Assembly (NCBI GenBank): GCA_902559345.1 | Contig: CACEHH010000007.1 | Coordinates: 1-59,188, forward strand | DNA from: an uncultured SAR86 cluster bacterium | GTDB lineage: Bacteria; Pseudomonadota; Gammaproteobacteria; Magnimaribacterales; D2472 | Direction of reading: 5' to 3' | DNA: 59,188 nt | In this document: positions 28,656 through 36,500 of the stretch, piece by piece | Layout of the letters: every line of letters starts with the position of its first letter | Position numbering within the stretch: the first letter of the stretch is position 1 | Program-made: the position numbers and the translations under genes | Notes under the pieces: generated by a model | Told to the model about the DNA's origin: nothing | Database searches by the model: none | Seen by the model: only the letters and a program-made list of their open reading frames with translations

Positions 28656-29720
28656 TTAATCCTCTATAAAATCAATTAATACTTTAGATAATTCTTTTGA
28701 TTTAGTCCATTGAAAAAAATGACCGCCACCAATATTTTTAGCTTTTATTGCATTTGGAACCATATTTAGTACATCTTTTTCCATGTCATTAGTGACAGGG
28801 TCATTACCTGCAAAAACTGAGAGAAAAGGCTTATCAGTTTTATTAAAAAACTCTCTTGCCTTTTTTTGAGCATCTAAAGATTTATCTGGGATTATCGGGA
28901 CATGACTCGGCATAGCTCTGCATGCCATTTTATATTTTGGTGATGGAAAGGGCGCTTCATACGCTTTCATTAAATCACTCATATAAGGTGATATTTTTGA
29001 TAAGCCTAATTTATGAAATATATAATGATTTCTAATTTCATTTTTTGACCTTCTTTCCATCATAGATGAATTTAATAAACCAACTGGAAGATTCTTAGTA
29101 TCCCAACAAAATTTCTGCCAATACATAAATTTTAATGCAGGATGATTTTTACCAGAGTCCATTTTACTTACTTCTTTTGACATGGTTAGTGGAGTAAGTT
29201 TAATTGTTGATTTTCTAAATTCATTCACTTCATCAATAATAGCTTTTTGAGTCTTTGGCATATAAGGCAATCCAGTGTTTCCTATAGCTATTTTTATGAA
29301 TCTATCAGGATTATCAACAATCACTCTCAGCCCAATTAATCCTCCCCAATCTTGGCCAAAAAATATTAAATTATTTAAATCATTTTTAATAATCCATTGA
29401 TTCATCCAATCTACTTGATTCTGATAACTATAATTTTCGCGTGATGCTGGTTTATCTGATTTACCATAACCAACTAGATCAGGCGCAATAACTCTTATAC
29501 CCGACTCATTTAAAATAGGAATCATTTTTGAATATAAATAACTCCAAACCGGTTGACCATGCATTGCTAATAAAATCGGACCATCAGATGGACCTTCGTC
29601 AATATGATGAATTCTTATTTCACTTCCATCTTGAGCAAAAATATTTGTATATAATGGATCGAATGGATAACCTTTAATGTTTCTGAAATATTTATCAGGA
29701 GTTCTCAGTACCTTCATCAA
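28656..29720 (-). CDS. Haloalkane-dehalogenase-like alpha/beta hydrolase
   Basis: 354-residue alpha/beta hydrolase resembling family I haloalkane dehalogenases, which release halide from haloalkanes through an Asp nucleophile. Seen here: H-G-Q-P-V-W at 54-59, nucleophile Asp124 followed by Trp125 in G-Q-D-W-G-G, likely acid Asp307 in F-A-G-N-D-P-V-T, and His334 in G-G-G-H-F-F. The cap segment A-Y-E-A-P-F-P near 253-259 also matches. A second halide-binding Trp cannot be assigned by eye, so epoxide or ester hydrolysis by an Asp-type relative is possible. It overlaps the upstream isomerase gene by 4 bp. Confidence 0.75.
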   Translation of the reverse strand: MMKVLRTPDKYFRNIKGYPFDPLYTNIFAQDGSEIRIHHIDEGPSDGPILLAMHGQPVWSYLYSKMIPILNESGIRVIAPDLVGYGKSDKPASRENYSYQNQVDWMNQWIIKNDLNNLIFFGQDWGGLIGLRVIVDNPDRFIKIAIGNTGLPYMPKTQKAIIDEVNEFRKSTIKLTPLTMSKEVSKMDSGKNHPALKFMYWQKFCWDTKNLPVGLLNSSMMERRSKNEIRNHYIFHKLGLSKISPYMSDLMKAYEAPFPSPKYKMACRAMPSHVPIIPDKSLDAQKKAREFFNKTDKPFLSVFAGNDPVTNDMEKDVLNMVPNAIKAKNIGGGHFFQWTKSKELSKVLIDFIED

Positions 29721-30361
29721 AAATTTTTAATTAGTCCATCGCTCATTAATTCATTAATCAACTCATCAAAGGGATCATCTTGCCCAAAATAATATTTTCC
29801 TTTATAAACATTCAGAGGAACTCCGTGATGTCCAGCTTCTTTTTGATCTAATTGATTCATTTCAATCTCTTCAATTAAAGTTTTTTCATTTAAATTAATA
29901 GATTCCCTAACTTCATCTAAATCTTCACCAAATTCTGCTAATAAAGGTTTTAATAATTCATCATTATTCCAATTTTTTACACTCCATATTAATTTAGATA
30001 ATTCATAAGCAAATTCTATACCTTTACCTCTATTGCACATAAGTTGACCCATATGACATATATTAAAAATATATGGTTGATCATTAGAAATCTTACCAGT
30101 AATAATATTTTGTTTTATTGGATCTGGTTTTATTGGTAAGTTCATAGGCATATTCAGTTTTTTTGACTTTCTCTTAATATCCATTAATAACGAAGTAAAA
30201 TAGAATAAATTCCTATCTTTGAAGAATTCAGGCAATCTAATAGCAATTGGATAAACAATTTTAAAATTTATATCAACTTTATATTCATTCTTTAGTTTAA
30301 GCATTCTTGGAAGAATTAAATATGAGTATGGACTTCTATATGAAAAGTAAAAATCAATCAT
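29717..30361 (-). CDS. DsbA-fold 2-hydroxychromene-2-carboxylate-isomerase-like protein
   Basis: 214-residue kappa-class GST/DsbA-fold protein. The opening D-F-Y-F-S-Y-R-S-P-Y-S-Y at 3-14 holds the family S-P-Y motif (Ser10), and the late H-G-V-P-L-N-V-Y-K-G-K-Y-Y-F-G-Q-D segment holds the cis-Pro loop. HCCA isomerases use glutathione to isomerise a naphthalene-pathway intermediate, and relatives act on other substrates. The operon's GSTs fit a glutathione-dependent pathway. It overlaps both neighbours by 4 bp. Confidence 0.75.
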   Translation of the reverse strand: MIDFYFSYRSPYSYLILPRMLKLKNEYKVDINFKIVYPIAIRLPEFFKDRNLFYFTSLLMDIKRKSKKLNMPMNLPIKPDPIKQNIITGKISNDQPYIFNICHMGQLMCNRGKGIEFAYELSKLIWSVKNWNNDELLKPLLAEFGEDLDEVRESINLNEKTLIEEIEMNQLDQKEAGHHGVPLNVYKGKYYFGQDDPFDELINELMSDGLIKNF

Positions 30362-30819
30362 TTTGTATTTCCTTTTTTTAATGATAAATAAAACATTAAT
30401 ATCATATACATAAGTATTGGTATATTACCAATAACACCAGGAGGCGTATTTATATAATATTCTTCGGTTAGAGGATGAAATAAACCTGAAATTAATCTAA
30501 AACAATGATCTAAAAGACAGATCATATATATGAAGGGTATGAGATTTTTATATTTAATAAATAAAATTACTAAAATTAATGTTAATGATACTTGTGTTGC
30601 CCCCCAAAGTGATGCAAATAAGTAAACTAAGTTATTGGGATCTATATTACCAACAATTTCAAGTTCTTTAATTGATGCAATGCCAACAAGGCCTGAATTT
30701 TCAGATAAAAAATGGACAAGAGATCTAAATATATATATTGCAAAGATTGGATAAAGGCCATAAATTGCTATCTTTGAACCTTGGTATTCATGATTTAATT
30801 TATTGGGTAATAATGTCAT
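30358..30819 (-). CDS. Unknown four-helix membrane protein
   Basis: 153-residue protein with about four predicted membrane segments (near 18-36, 63-85, 92-110, 130-147). I do not recognise the family. A charged polar patch D-H-C-F-R near 104-108 and H-P-L-T-E-E-Y-Y near 114-121 sit between helices and could hold conserved residues. Start and stop overlap both neighbours (1 bp with the MBL gene, 4 bp with the isomerase gene), so it is a true operon member and may be a membrane partner or transporter for this pathway. Confidence 0.7.
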   Translation of the reverse strand: MTLLPNKLNHEYQGSKIAIYGLYPIFAIYIFRSLVHFLSENSGLVGIASIKELEIVGNIDPNNLVYLFASLWGATQVSLTLILVILFIKYKNLIPFIYMICLLDHCFRLISGLFHPLTEEYYINTPPGVIGNIPILMYMILMFYLSLKKGNTK

Positions 30820-31871
30820 TAATTTATTTGATCAATAATAATGTCATTAGTTTCAACTGGCATAACAACTCTTGTTCCATCATCAGAAAGAGTATAGTCT
30901 TCAAACTTACCTTCAAGAGGTCTAAAAAATACCTTCTCCATTACAGTATTTTGAGGTGTTGGTATGGAATGATATATGAGTAAATGTTTTACATTTGCAT
31001 CTCTAGCAATTTCACCAGCTTCCTCTATGGTTGTGTGGTAATCTTGAATATCAAATAATATTTTATCTAATTGAGGCATTGTATTAACTTTTCTCATTCT
31101 CTCAACAATATCTATTGATATAGCTGAATGAATTAATAGGTCTACATCTTGTGAATATTTTTCGACACTTCCATCATGGATAGTATCACCACTTATAACA
31201 ACTGTTCTTCCTTTATATGATACTTTAAAACCATAAGCAGAATTTACAGGATGATGGTCAACAACAAAAGGTAGTATTTCAAGTCCAGGTGTGTCGTTAG
31301 CTATTAATTCATTATCTATTATCTCAATTGGATTAAATCCAGCTACATTAATTGGTAGTATATCTTCTCCATGATGCTCATTTCTATACTGATAATCTGC
31401 TGAGTAAGCTAGCTCAAAACCTTTTGTTACAAGATTTATTCCTTCTGGACCATAAACTTTTAATGGTGAGTTCCTTCCTTGAATCCATGATTGAAGATGA
31501 GCATCAGGCAAGTCTGCCATATGATCCGAATGCATATGGGTAATTAAAACCGCTTTTACATTTGTCCATGGAACCTGGTATTGTTGAAGATTATTAGCAC
31601 TTCCATTACCCATATCAAATATATAAATATCATCACCGGCTTCAATTAAAATACATGCTTCTGCTCGTCCTGGAGATGGAAGAGGCGACCTTGAACCGCA
31701 AACAACAATTTTTAAGCTATCTTGTTTATCTAAAAATTGATCGGTGTTATTAACAATATTTTGTAAACCTGTATTCAAAAGTCTATCTTGGACAGCATGC
31801 GAATTTAAACCTAATAGGCCAATAAGATAAATCGCAATAACAGAACTTAATATTATTAATAATTTTTTCAT
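30819..31871 (-). CDS. Metallo-beta-lactamase-fold hydrolase with N-terminal membrane anchor
   Basis: 350-residue MBL-fold protein. A hydrophobic N-terminal segment (3-21) suggests a signal anchor and a periplasmic enzyme domain. Metal ligands are H-M-H-S-D-H at 112-117 (His112, His114, Asp116, His117), then an H-H-P-V segment and G-D-T-I-H-D with the bridging Asp, and a late H-S-I. The opening C-G-S-R-S-P-L-P-S-P-G-R-A-E-A resembles the tRNase Z/arylsulfatase-like MBL group. It is expected to hydrolyse an ester or similar bond; the substrate is unknown. It belongs to the eight-gene operon. Confidence 0.82.
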   Translation of the reverse strand: MKKLLIILSSVIAIYLIGLLGLNSHAVQDRLLNTGLQNIVNNTDQFLDKQDSLKIVVCGSRSPLPSPGRAEACILIEAGDDIYIFDMGNGSANNLQQYQVPWTNVKAVLITHMHSDHMADLPDAHLQSWIQGRNSPLKVYGPEGINLVTKGFELAYSADYQYRNEHHGEDILPINVAGFNPIEIIDNELIANDTPGLEILPFVVDHHPVNSAYGFKVSYKGRTVVISGDTIHDGSVEKYSQDVDLLIHSAISIDIVERMRKVNTMPQLDKILFDIQDYHTTIEEAGEIARDANVKHLLIYHSIPTPQNTVMEKVFFRPLEGKFEDYTLSDDGTRVVMPVETNDIIIDQIN

Positions 31872-31881
31872 AACAATTTAA

Positions 31882-32283
31882 TTAAATAGTTTCTATATTT
31901 AACTGTCCCTCTAACCCAGCATCTCTATGAACATGAATCTTTTGATATTCTGGATCCATTGTCATATCTAACATTGCCTTTCTACTTGGGTATTTTGCTA
32001 TTGCAATAGAATCCCATAAATTTTCAACTTCGCCCAACATCAGTCTACTTACTTTACCTGCAAACAAGAATTCTCCACCATATTTTTCTACCAAATTTAC
32101 TACCTCAACTGCATATAAACCATATGCCTCTTCACCAGTAAGATTTGTATCTCGACCATCTTCATATATTGCCTTATCCTTATATTTAAGTAAATTCACC
32201 ATTGATATTGGACCAAGATCAGGATTTTGCATAAACCCATTAATTTGATCTTCATTGGGTGTAATTTTGTTTTTAACTTTCAT
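31882..32283 (-). CDS. DUF1330-like dimeric alpha/beta-barrel protein
   Basis: 133-residue protein resembling DUF1330 (ferredoxin-like alpha/beta barrel). Motifs include M-V-N-L-L-K-Y-K, G-E-E-A-Y-G-L-Y, and I-A-I-A-K-Y-P-S-R-K-A-M-L-D-M. Families of this fold include small enzymes and dimeric binding proteins; no reaction is set for DUF1330. It is the first gene of the eight-gene minus-strand operon and so should be transcribed from the 32284-32401 spacer. Confidence 0.75.
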   Translation of the reverse strand: MKVKNKITPNEDQINGFMQNPDLGPISMVNLLKYKDKAIYEDGRDTNLTGEEAYGLYAVEVVNLVEKYGGEFLFAGKVSRLMLGEVENLWDSIAIAKYPSRKAMLDMTMDPEYQKIHVHRDAGLEGQLNIETI

Positions 32284-32401
32284 AAGTTATTATCCTTAAA
32301 TTTATAATATTTTTTAAACAGTTCATTGATTGATTTATTAAAATTTAAATTGTCCATATCTTGAAACTTTAATCTGATATTCTTTAATATACAATATTCT
32401 T
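32284..32401. promoter_or_regulatory. Divergent promoter region for the two operons at 26.2-34.9 kb
   Basis: 118-bp spacer between the DUF1330 start (-) and the flavin oxidoreductase start (+). On the plus strand TTGAAA at 32361-32366 and TAATAT at 32385-32390 are 18 bp apart, a reasonable sigma-70 pair, with the -10 ending 11 bases before the ATG and no Shine-Dalgarno. The minus-strand promoter is not obvious. Confidence 0.4.
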
Positions 32402-33325
32402 ATGAATAGAGTAATTAAACATACTGGATCAAAGTACCCGATTATTCAGGCTCCAATGGGATGGATAGCAAGAAGTCAACTTGCCTCATCTGTTTCTAAT
32501 GCTGGTGGCATGGGTATTATAGAAACTTCATCTGGCGAAATTGATAACTGTAAAAATGAAATTAAATTAATGTCAGAATTAACTGACAAACCCTTTGGAG
32601 TAAATCTGCCATTACTTTTTCTTAAAGATGATTCAATGGTCAAATTTTGTGTTGATGCTGGTGTTAAATTTGTTACAACATCAGCTGGTGACCCAACAAA
32701 ATATATTAAAGTATTAAAAGACGCAGGTATTACTGTATATCATGCTGTTCCTAGTCTAGAGGGAGCTCTAAAAGCAGCCAATGCAGGCGTTGATGGATTG
32801 GTAGTAGAGGGAACTGAAGGAGGTGGATTCAAAAGTCCTATAGAAGTTGGCCTATTAGTGCTAATACAATCTATTAAGCAAAATACTGATTTACCAATGA
32901 TTGCTGCTGGTGGGATTGTAGATGGCGCTGGAATGGCATCTGTATTTGCAGCTGGGGCTGAAGGAATTCAAATGGGCACCAGATTTGTATCAAGCTCTGA
33001 GAGCCCAGTTCATGCAAACTTTAAAAACAAAATTATTGAATCTGGTATTGATGGAACAGTTATACTTAATAAAACATCAAAACCAGTGATTAGAGCATTA
33101 AAATCTAATTTAACTAAAGATATAGACAATAAGGGTTATATGGATATGACTGCTATGATGAATATTAAAGATCTTTATTTTGATGGAGATATGGAAGCTG
33201 CACCAGCTCTTTCAGGCCAATCAACTGGACTCATAAATCAAATAAAACCAGTTAAAGAAATAATTTCTGAAATTATTAATGAATTCAATAAAACTTGCAA
33301 AAAAATGGGTAATACAAGGTTTTAA
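32402..33325 (+). CDS. Nitronate-monooxygenase-like flavin oxidoreductase
   Basis: 307-residue FMN-binding TIM-barrel protein of the NMO/2-nitropropane dioxygenase family. N-terminal Y-P-I-I-Q-A-P-M-G at 13-21, A-G-G-M-G-I-I at 35-41, and the phosphate-binding A-A-G-G-I-V-D-G-A-G and Q-M-G-T-R-F are clear. The stretch matching the catalytic-His motif of class I NMOs (E-A-G-G-H) reads E-G-T-E-G-G-G-F here, so that His is missing and true nitronate oxidation is doubtful. It heads a three-gene operon with an aminotransferase and a sulfotransferase-like gene. Confidence 0.8.
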   Translation: MNRVIKHTGSKYPIIQAPMGWIARSQLASSVSNAGGMGIIETSSGEIDNCKNEIKLMSELTDKPFGVNLPLLFLKDDSMVKFCVDAGVKFVTTSAGDPTKYIKVLKDAGITVYHAVPSLEGALKAANAGVDGLVVEGTEGGGFKSPIEVGLLVLIQSIKQNTDLPMIAAGGIVDGAGMASVFAAGAEGIQMGTRFVSSSESPVHANFKNKIIESGIDGTVILNKTSKPVIRALKSNLTKDIDNKGYMDMTAMMNIKDLYFDGDMEAAPALSGQSTGLINQIKPVKEIISEIINEFNKTCKKMGNTRF

Positions 33326-33328
33326 TAC

Positions 33329-34216
33329 ATGCCAGTTAATAAGAATATAGACAAAAGAAATGAAAATATAAAAATTTATATTAATGGTTCATTTTTCAAT
33401 AGAGAAGATGCAAAAATATCAGTTTTTGATAGTGGCTTTCTTTTAGGCGATGGTATTTGGGAGGGTATAAGGTTAGTAAATAATGAATGGATGTTTCTAG
33501 ACGAGCACTTAGATAGATTATTTGAAGGATGTAAGGCGATTGATATTAATATCAATCTTTCAAAACAAGATATAAAGAATGCAATAATTAAAACTCAAGA
33601 AGAAAATAATATGAATAACTCTGCCCATGCAAGATTAATGATAACAAGGGGCAACAAAATAAAACCCTTTCAACAACCATCACTATCGGATGGAATTAAC
33701 TTTGTAATTATAATGGAGCACTCTGATGCAGATTCTATTAAGCAAGGAATTAATTTGATTACAGTTCCTCAGGTAAGGGGATTACCAATGTCTCAGGATC
33801 CTAAACTTAATAGTCATTCAAAACTTAATTGTATACTTGCTTGTATACAAGCAAATAAAGCAGGTGGCGATGAAGCATTAATGCTTGATCCCTATGGATT
33901 TGTTAATACTACAAATTCTTGTAATTTTTTTATTGTAAAAAACAATGAGGTCTGGACTAGTACGGGTGATTACTGCATGAATGGTATTACTAGATTAAAA
34001 GTTATTGAGTTATGTAAAGATAATAATATATCTGTATTTGAAAAAAATTTTTCACTTGTAGATGTTTACTCTTCACAAGAAGCTTTTATAACTGGCACCT
34101 TAGGATCATTAACACAAGTTTTAAGTATTGATGGTCGTTCAATTGGTGATTCTAACTATGGTTGGCCAATATCAGAAAAACTAAGAGAGTTATATAAAAA
34201 CCTTTTAAATGTCTAA
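33329..34216 (+). CDS. Class IV (fold type IV) aminotransferase
   Basis: 295-residue PLP enzyme of the BCAT/D-amino acid aminotransferase/ADC-lyase fold. The N-terminal F-D-S-G-F-L-L-G-D-G-I-W-E-G at 33-46 is the class IV hallmark. The PLP Lys is probably Lys165 in N-S-H-S-K-L-N (Lys159 is the alternative), and the later T-N-S-C-N-F-F and C-M-N-G-I-T-R bind the PLP phosphate and carboxylate. The N-S-H-S-K-L-N signature is not that of standard IlvE, so the substrate is open. It overlaps the following gene by 8 bp, suggesting coupled synthesis of the two proteins. Confidence 0.82.
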   Translation: MPVNKNIDKRNENIKIYINGSFFNREDAKISVFDSGFLLGDGIWEGIRLVNNEWMFLDEHLDRLFEGCKAIDININLSKQDIKNAIIKTQEENNMNNSAHARLMITRGNKIKPFQQPSLSDGINFVIIMEHSDADSIKQGINLITVPQVRGLPMSQDPKLNSHSKLNCILACIQANKAGGDEALMLDPYGFVNTTNSCNFFIVKNNEVWTSTGDYCMNGITRLKVIELCKDNNISVFEKNFSLVDVYSSQEAFITGTLGSLTQVLSIDGRSIGDSNYGWPISEKLRELYKNLLNV

Positions 34217-34928
34217 TAACATTATTATTTCAATGTGGTCTGGTCCTAGAAATCTTTCTACAGCATTAATGAGAAGTTTTGGGAATCGTTCAGATGTTAC
34301 AAATGTTCTTGATGAACCATTTTACGCATCTTACTTAGTTTCGACAAATAAAGATCATCCTATGAAGAAAGAAGTGATACAAAGCCAACTAACTAATATT
34401 GATGATGTAAAAAAGAATTGCCAAGTTGCAAACAAAGGAGTTACTTATCAGAAACATATGACCCACCATATTATTGATAAAGATTATTCTTGGATGAATG
34501 AGTTAATAAATTGTTTTTTAATAAGAAACCCAAAAATGGTAGTTCATAGTTTTATGAAATCATGGAACGATGGTGGATTTGAAGATATAGGTTTTCAACA
34601 ACAATATGACATTTACAAATACGTTCAAGAAAATATTAATGATAAACCTATAATCATTGATGCCTCAAAATTAAGAAATGATCCTAAAAGAGTTTTATCT
34701 AAATTCTGTGAAATTGTTGGATTAGAGTGGGATGAAAAAATGCTTTCATGGTCTACTGGATTAAAAGACTATGATGGTGTTTGGGCAAAACATTGGTATC
34801 CATCAGTATTGAATTCGACTTCATTTAAACCTGAAAGTAAGAAACAAATCAATTTATCTGATAACGAAAAAACTATAGTAGACAGGGCGATGCCCATTTA
34901 TGAAGAGCTATATAAAGATTCTATTTAA
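34209..34928 (+). CDS. P-loop sulfotransferase-like protein
   Basis: 239-residue protein with an N-terminal P-loop-like S-G-P-R-N-L-S-T-A-L at 10-19, which resembles the 5'-phosphosulfate-binding loop of PAPS sulfotransferases. The later F-L-I-R-N-P-K-M-V-V-H-S resembles the 3'-phosphate loop with Arg and Ser. It overlaps the aminotransferase gene by 8 bp, and from memory plants carry proteins that fuse a P-loop domain of this kind to a class IV aminotransferase, which would support a shared pathway. The acceptor is unknown. It converges on the DUF1295 gene with a 4-bp overlap. Confidence 0.72.
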   Translation: MSNNIIISMWSGPRNLSTALMRSFGNRSDVTNVLDEPFYASYLVSTNKDHPMKKEVIQSQLTNIDDVKKNCQVANKGVTYQKHMTHHIIDKDYSWMNELINCFLIRNPKMVVHSFMKSWNDGGFEDIGFQQQYDIYKYVQENINDKPIIIDASKLRNDPKRVLSKFCEIVGLEWDEKMLSWSTGLKDYDGVWAKHWYPSVLNSTSFKPESKKQINLSDNEKTIVDRAMPIYEELYKDSI

Positions 34929-35815
34929 CTTTTAGGTGGTAATAAAAATAATTGCGAAGTTTTCTGCATATAATCTTTATAGTCGGAACGATTTTTTAAA
35001 CTTCTATTATCCATCATAGGGCATGATATAAAGATAAATAATGCTAACATTGTTGTAGGGCATAGTATTGTCCATATTGGCATTAACCCTGATGATAAAC
35101 CCATAAAATATATCCCATACCAAAACAATACCTCACCAAGATAATTAGGATGTCGTGAGTATCTCCATAATTTATATCTCATTGTTTTGCCTTTGTTTAC
35201 AGGATTATTTCTGAATTCTCTCATTTGTTCATCGGCAACTGTTTCTAAAATTACAGAAAGGAATGTAAATAATGATGCTAAATATAAAAAGGGCATTACA
35301 ACAGAATCATTAACTTGATTTACCAGATAGATAAGTGGAAACAATCCAAAGTTTACAATCAATGTCGGAATTAAATGTATTCCAAAAAAATTATTTATCT
35401 CTGCTTGAATTTTATTTGTATTTTTAAGATCTATATATCTAAAATCTTCGTGACTAAATCCTTCCCAGCTTATAATCCAATTTCTTGTTAACCTTAATGC
35501 CCAAAAACAAATTGGAATTAAAACTAATAATTTAATCTCTAATGTTTCCATACCCATGGAAAGAATTATTACAATTGGTACTGGAGCTACTGACCAAAAT
35601 GGATCATATAAGCTAGAATTTTTTAATATAACACTAAATAAATAGATAATTATTGTAGCGATTATATGTGCAATAAGAATCAATAACCAAAAATGAATCT
35701 CACCTTTTTGTACAAGATCTATTAATTTTTCAGGTATTAATAAGTATGACAACCCAAAGGCAAAAGCATATATTAATACACACAATACTTGGCTAATTAA
35801 TTTGTTTTTAATCAT
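34925..35815 (-). CDS. DUF1295 (steroid-5-alpha-reductase-like) membrane protein
   Basis: 296-residue membrane protein with about seven hydrophobic segments. The C-terminal signature L-W-R-Y-S-R-H-P-N-Y-L-G-E at 218-230 is the DUF1295/isoprenylcysteine-methyltransferase-like/5-alpha-reductase motif. The family acts on lipids or steroids with NADPH, or as methyltransferases; which applies here cannot be told. It stands alone on the minus strand, with a 151-bp divergent spacer to the cupin gene. Confidence 0.8.
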   Translation of the reverse strand: MIKNKLISQVLCVLIYAFAFGLSYLLIPEKLIDLVQKGEIHFWLLILIAHIIATIIIYLFSVILKNSSLYDPFWSVAPVPIVIILSMGMETLEIKLLVLIPICFWALRLTRNWIISWEGFSHEDFRYIDLKNTNKIQAEINNFFGIHLIPTLIVNFGLFPLIYLVNQVNDSVVMPFLYLASLFTFLSVILETVADEQMREFRNNPVNKGKTMRYKLWRYSRHPNYLGEVLFWYGIYFMGLSSGLMPIWTILCPTTMLALFIFISCPMMDNRSLKNRSDYKDYMQKTSQLFLLPPKS

Positions 35816-35930
35816 AGAATAATTGAGTAATCTAATTTCATTATATTCTTATTTTTTTTTATTTAAATAAATTTAAGGATGATTTTAATATATGTAAATT
35901 ATTTATATACGTATTTAAAGCAAAAACCTT

Positions 35931-35966
35931 TCTATATGATAATCTTATTACTAACAGGAGATAATT
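35931..35966 (+). promoter_or_regulatory. Promoter -10 and Shine-Dalgarno of the cupin gene
   Basis: A -10-like TATGAT lies at 35935-35940, and a strong AGGAG at 35956-35960 sits six bases before the ATG at 35967. The -35 is weak. This gene has a leader with a clear ribosome site, unlike trpS or infA in this window. Confidence 0.45.
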
Positions 35967-36386
35967 ATGAAAAATAAATTTATATTAAGTATAGGATTAT
36001 TATTAATAACATTGAGTTTTAATATTAATGCGGATGACCATAAAAATGATACAAATTCATTTCCAGGTCTAGTTTCTACAGAAGTATTTGAACTTGGAAA
36101 TGGTATGGATATGCATGTAGAACGAAGAAAAACATGTAATCAAGGTACAGTTGCTAAACATTTTCATCCAGCAGCTGGAACTCTTGTATATGTCTTAGAT
36201 GGAAAATCTCAATCTAAGTCTTCTGGAAAATGGAAAACATATAGTAATGGAGATTATTGGTTTGAAAGATCTGATTGGGTTCATGGAGGTGAAACTGATG
36301 CTCCAGACTTAGGAGATGTTTGTTCAGATATTTTAGTTATAAGAGTATCTGAAAGCGGTAAAGAACATACTGTATTTATTAAATAA
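35967..36386 (+). CDS. Exported cupin-domain protein
   Basis: 139-residue protein with a cleavable signal peptide (hydrophobic 5-20, then N-I-N-A-D-D). The mature part is a single cupin: A-K-H-F-H-P-A-A-G-T-L-V-Y-V-L-D-G at 65-81 provides two metal-ligand His and a beta-strand, and W-V-H-G-G-E later supplies the third His. Substrate and activity are unknown; periplasmic location is inferred from the signal. It has its own Shine-Dalgarno and a strong terminator, so it is a single-gene transcript and may be well expressed. Confidence 0.8.
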   Translation: MKNKFILSIGLLLITLSFNINADDHKNDTNSFPGLVSTEVFELGNGMDMHVERRKTCNQGTVAKHFHPAAGTLVYVLDGKSQSKSSGKWKTYSNGDYWFERSDWVHGGETDAPDLGDVCSDILVIRVSESGKEHTVFIK

Positions 36387-36401
36387 ATATATGTGACTTA
36401 T

Positions 36402-36428
36402 AAAACCCATCATCATGATGGGTTTTTT
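36402..36428 (+). terminator. Rho-independent terminator after the cupin gene
   Basis: Eleven-base perfect stem (36402-36412 with 416-426), three-base loop, with a GGG/CCC core, merging into a T-run to 36428. It lies 16 bp after the cupin stop and is the best terminator in the window. Confidence 0.88.
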
Positions 36429-36500
36429 ATTTAAAATATTTAATTTTGGTTTATTAGAAAATATTTTTATGATGAAAATATATTATATATAATTAAATTT

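Noticed and set aside
28656-29720. Firm call of haloalkane dehalogenase
   Set aside because: The Asp124-Trp125, Asp307 and His334 pattern fits, but the second halide-binding residue could not be placed, so only a dehalogenase-like call is made.
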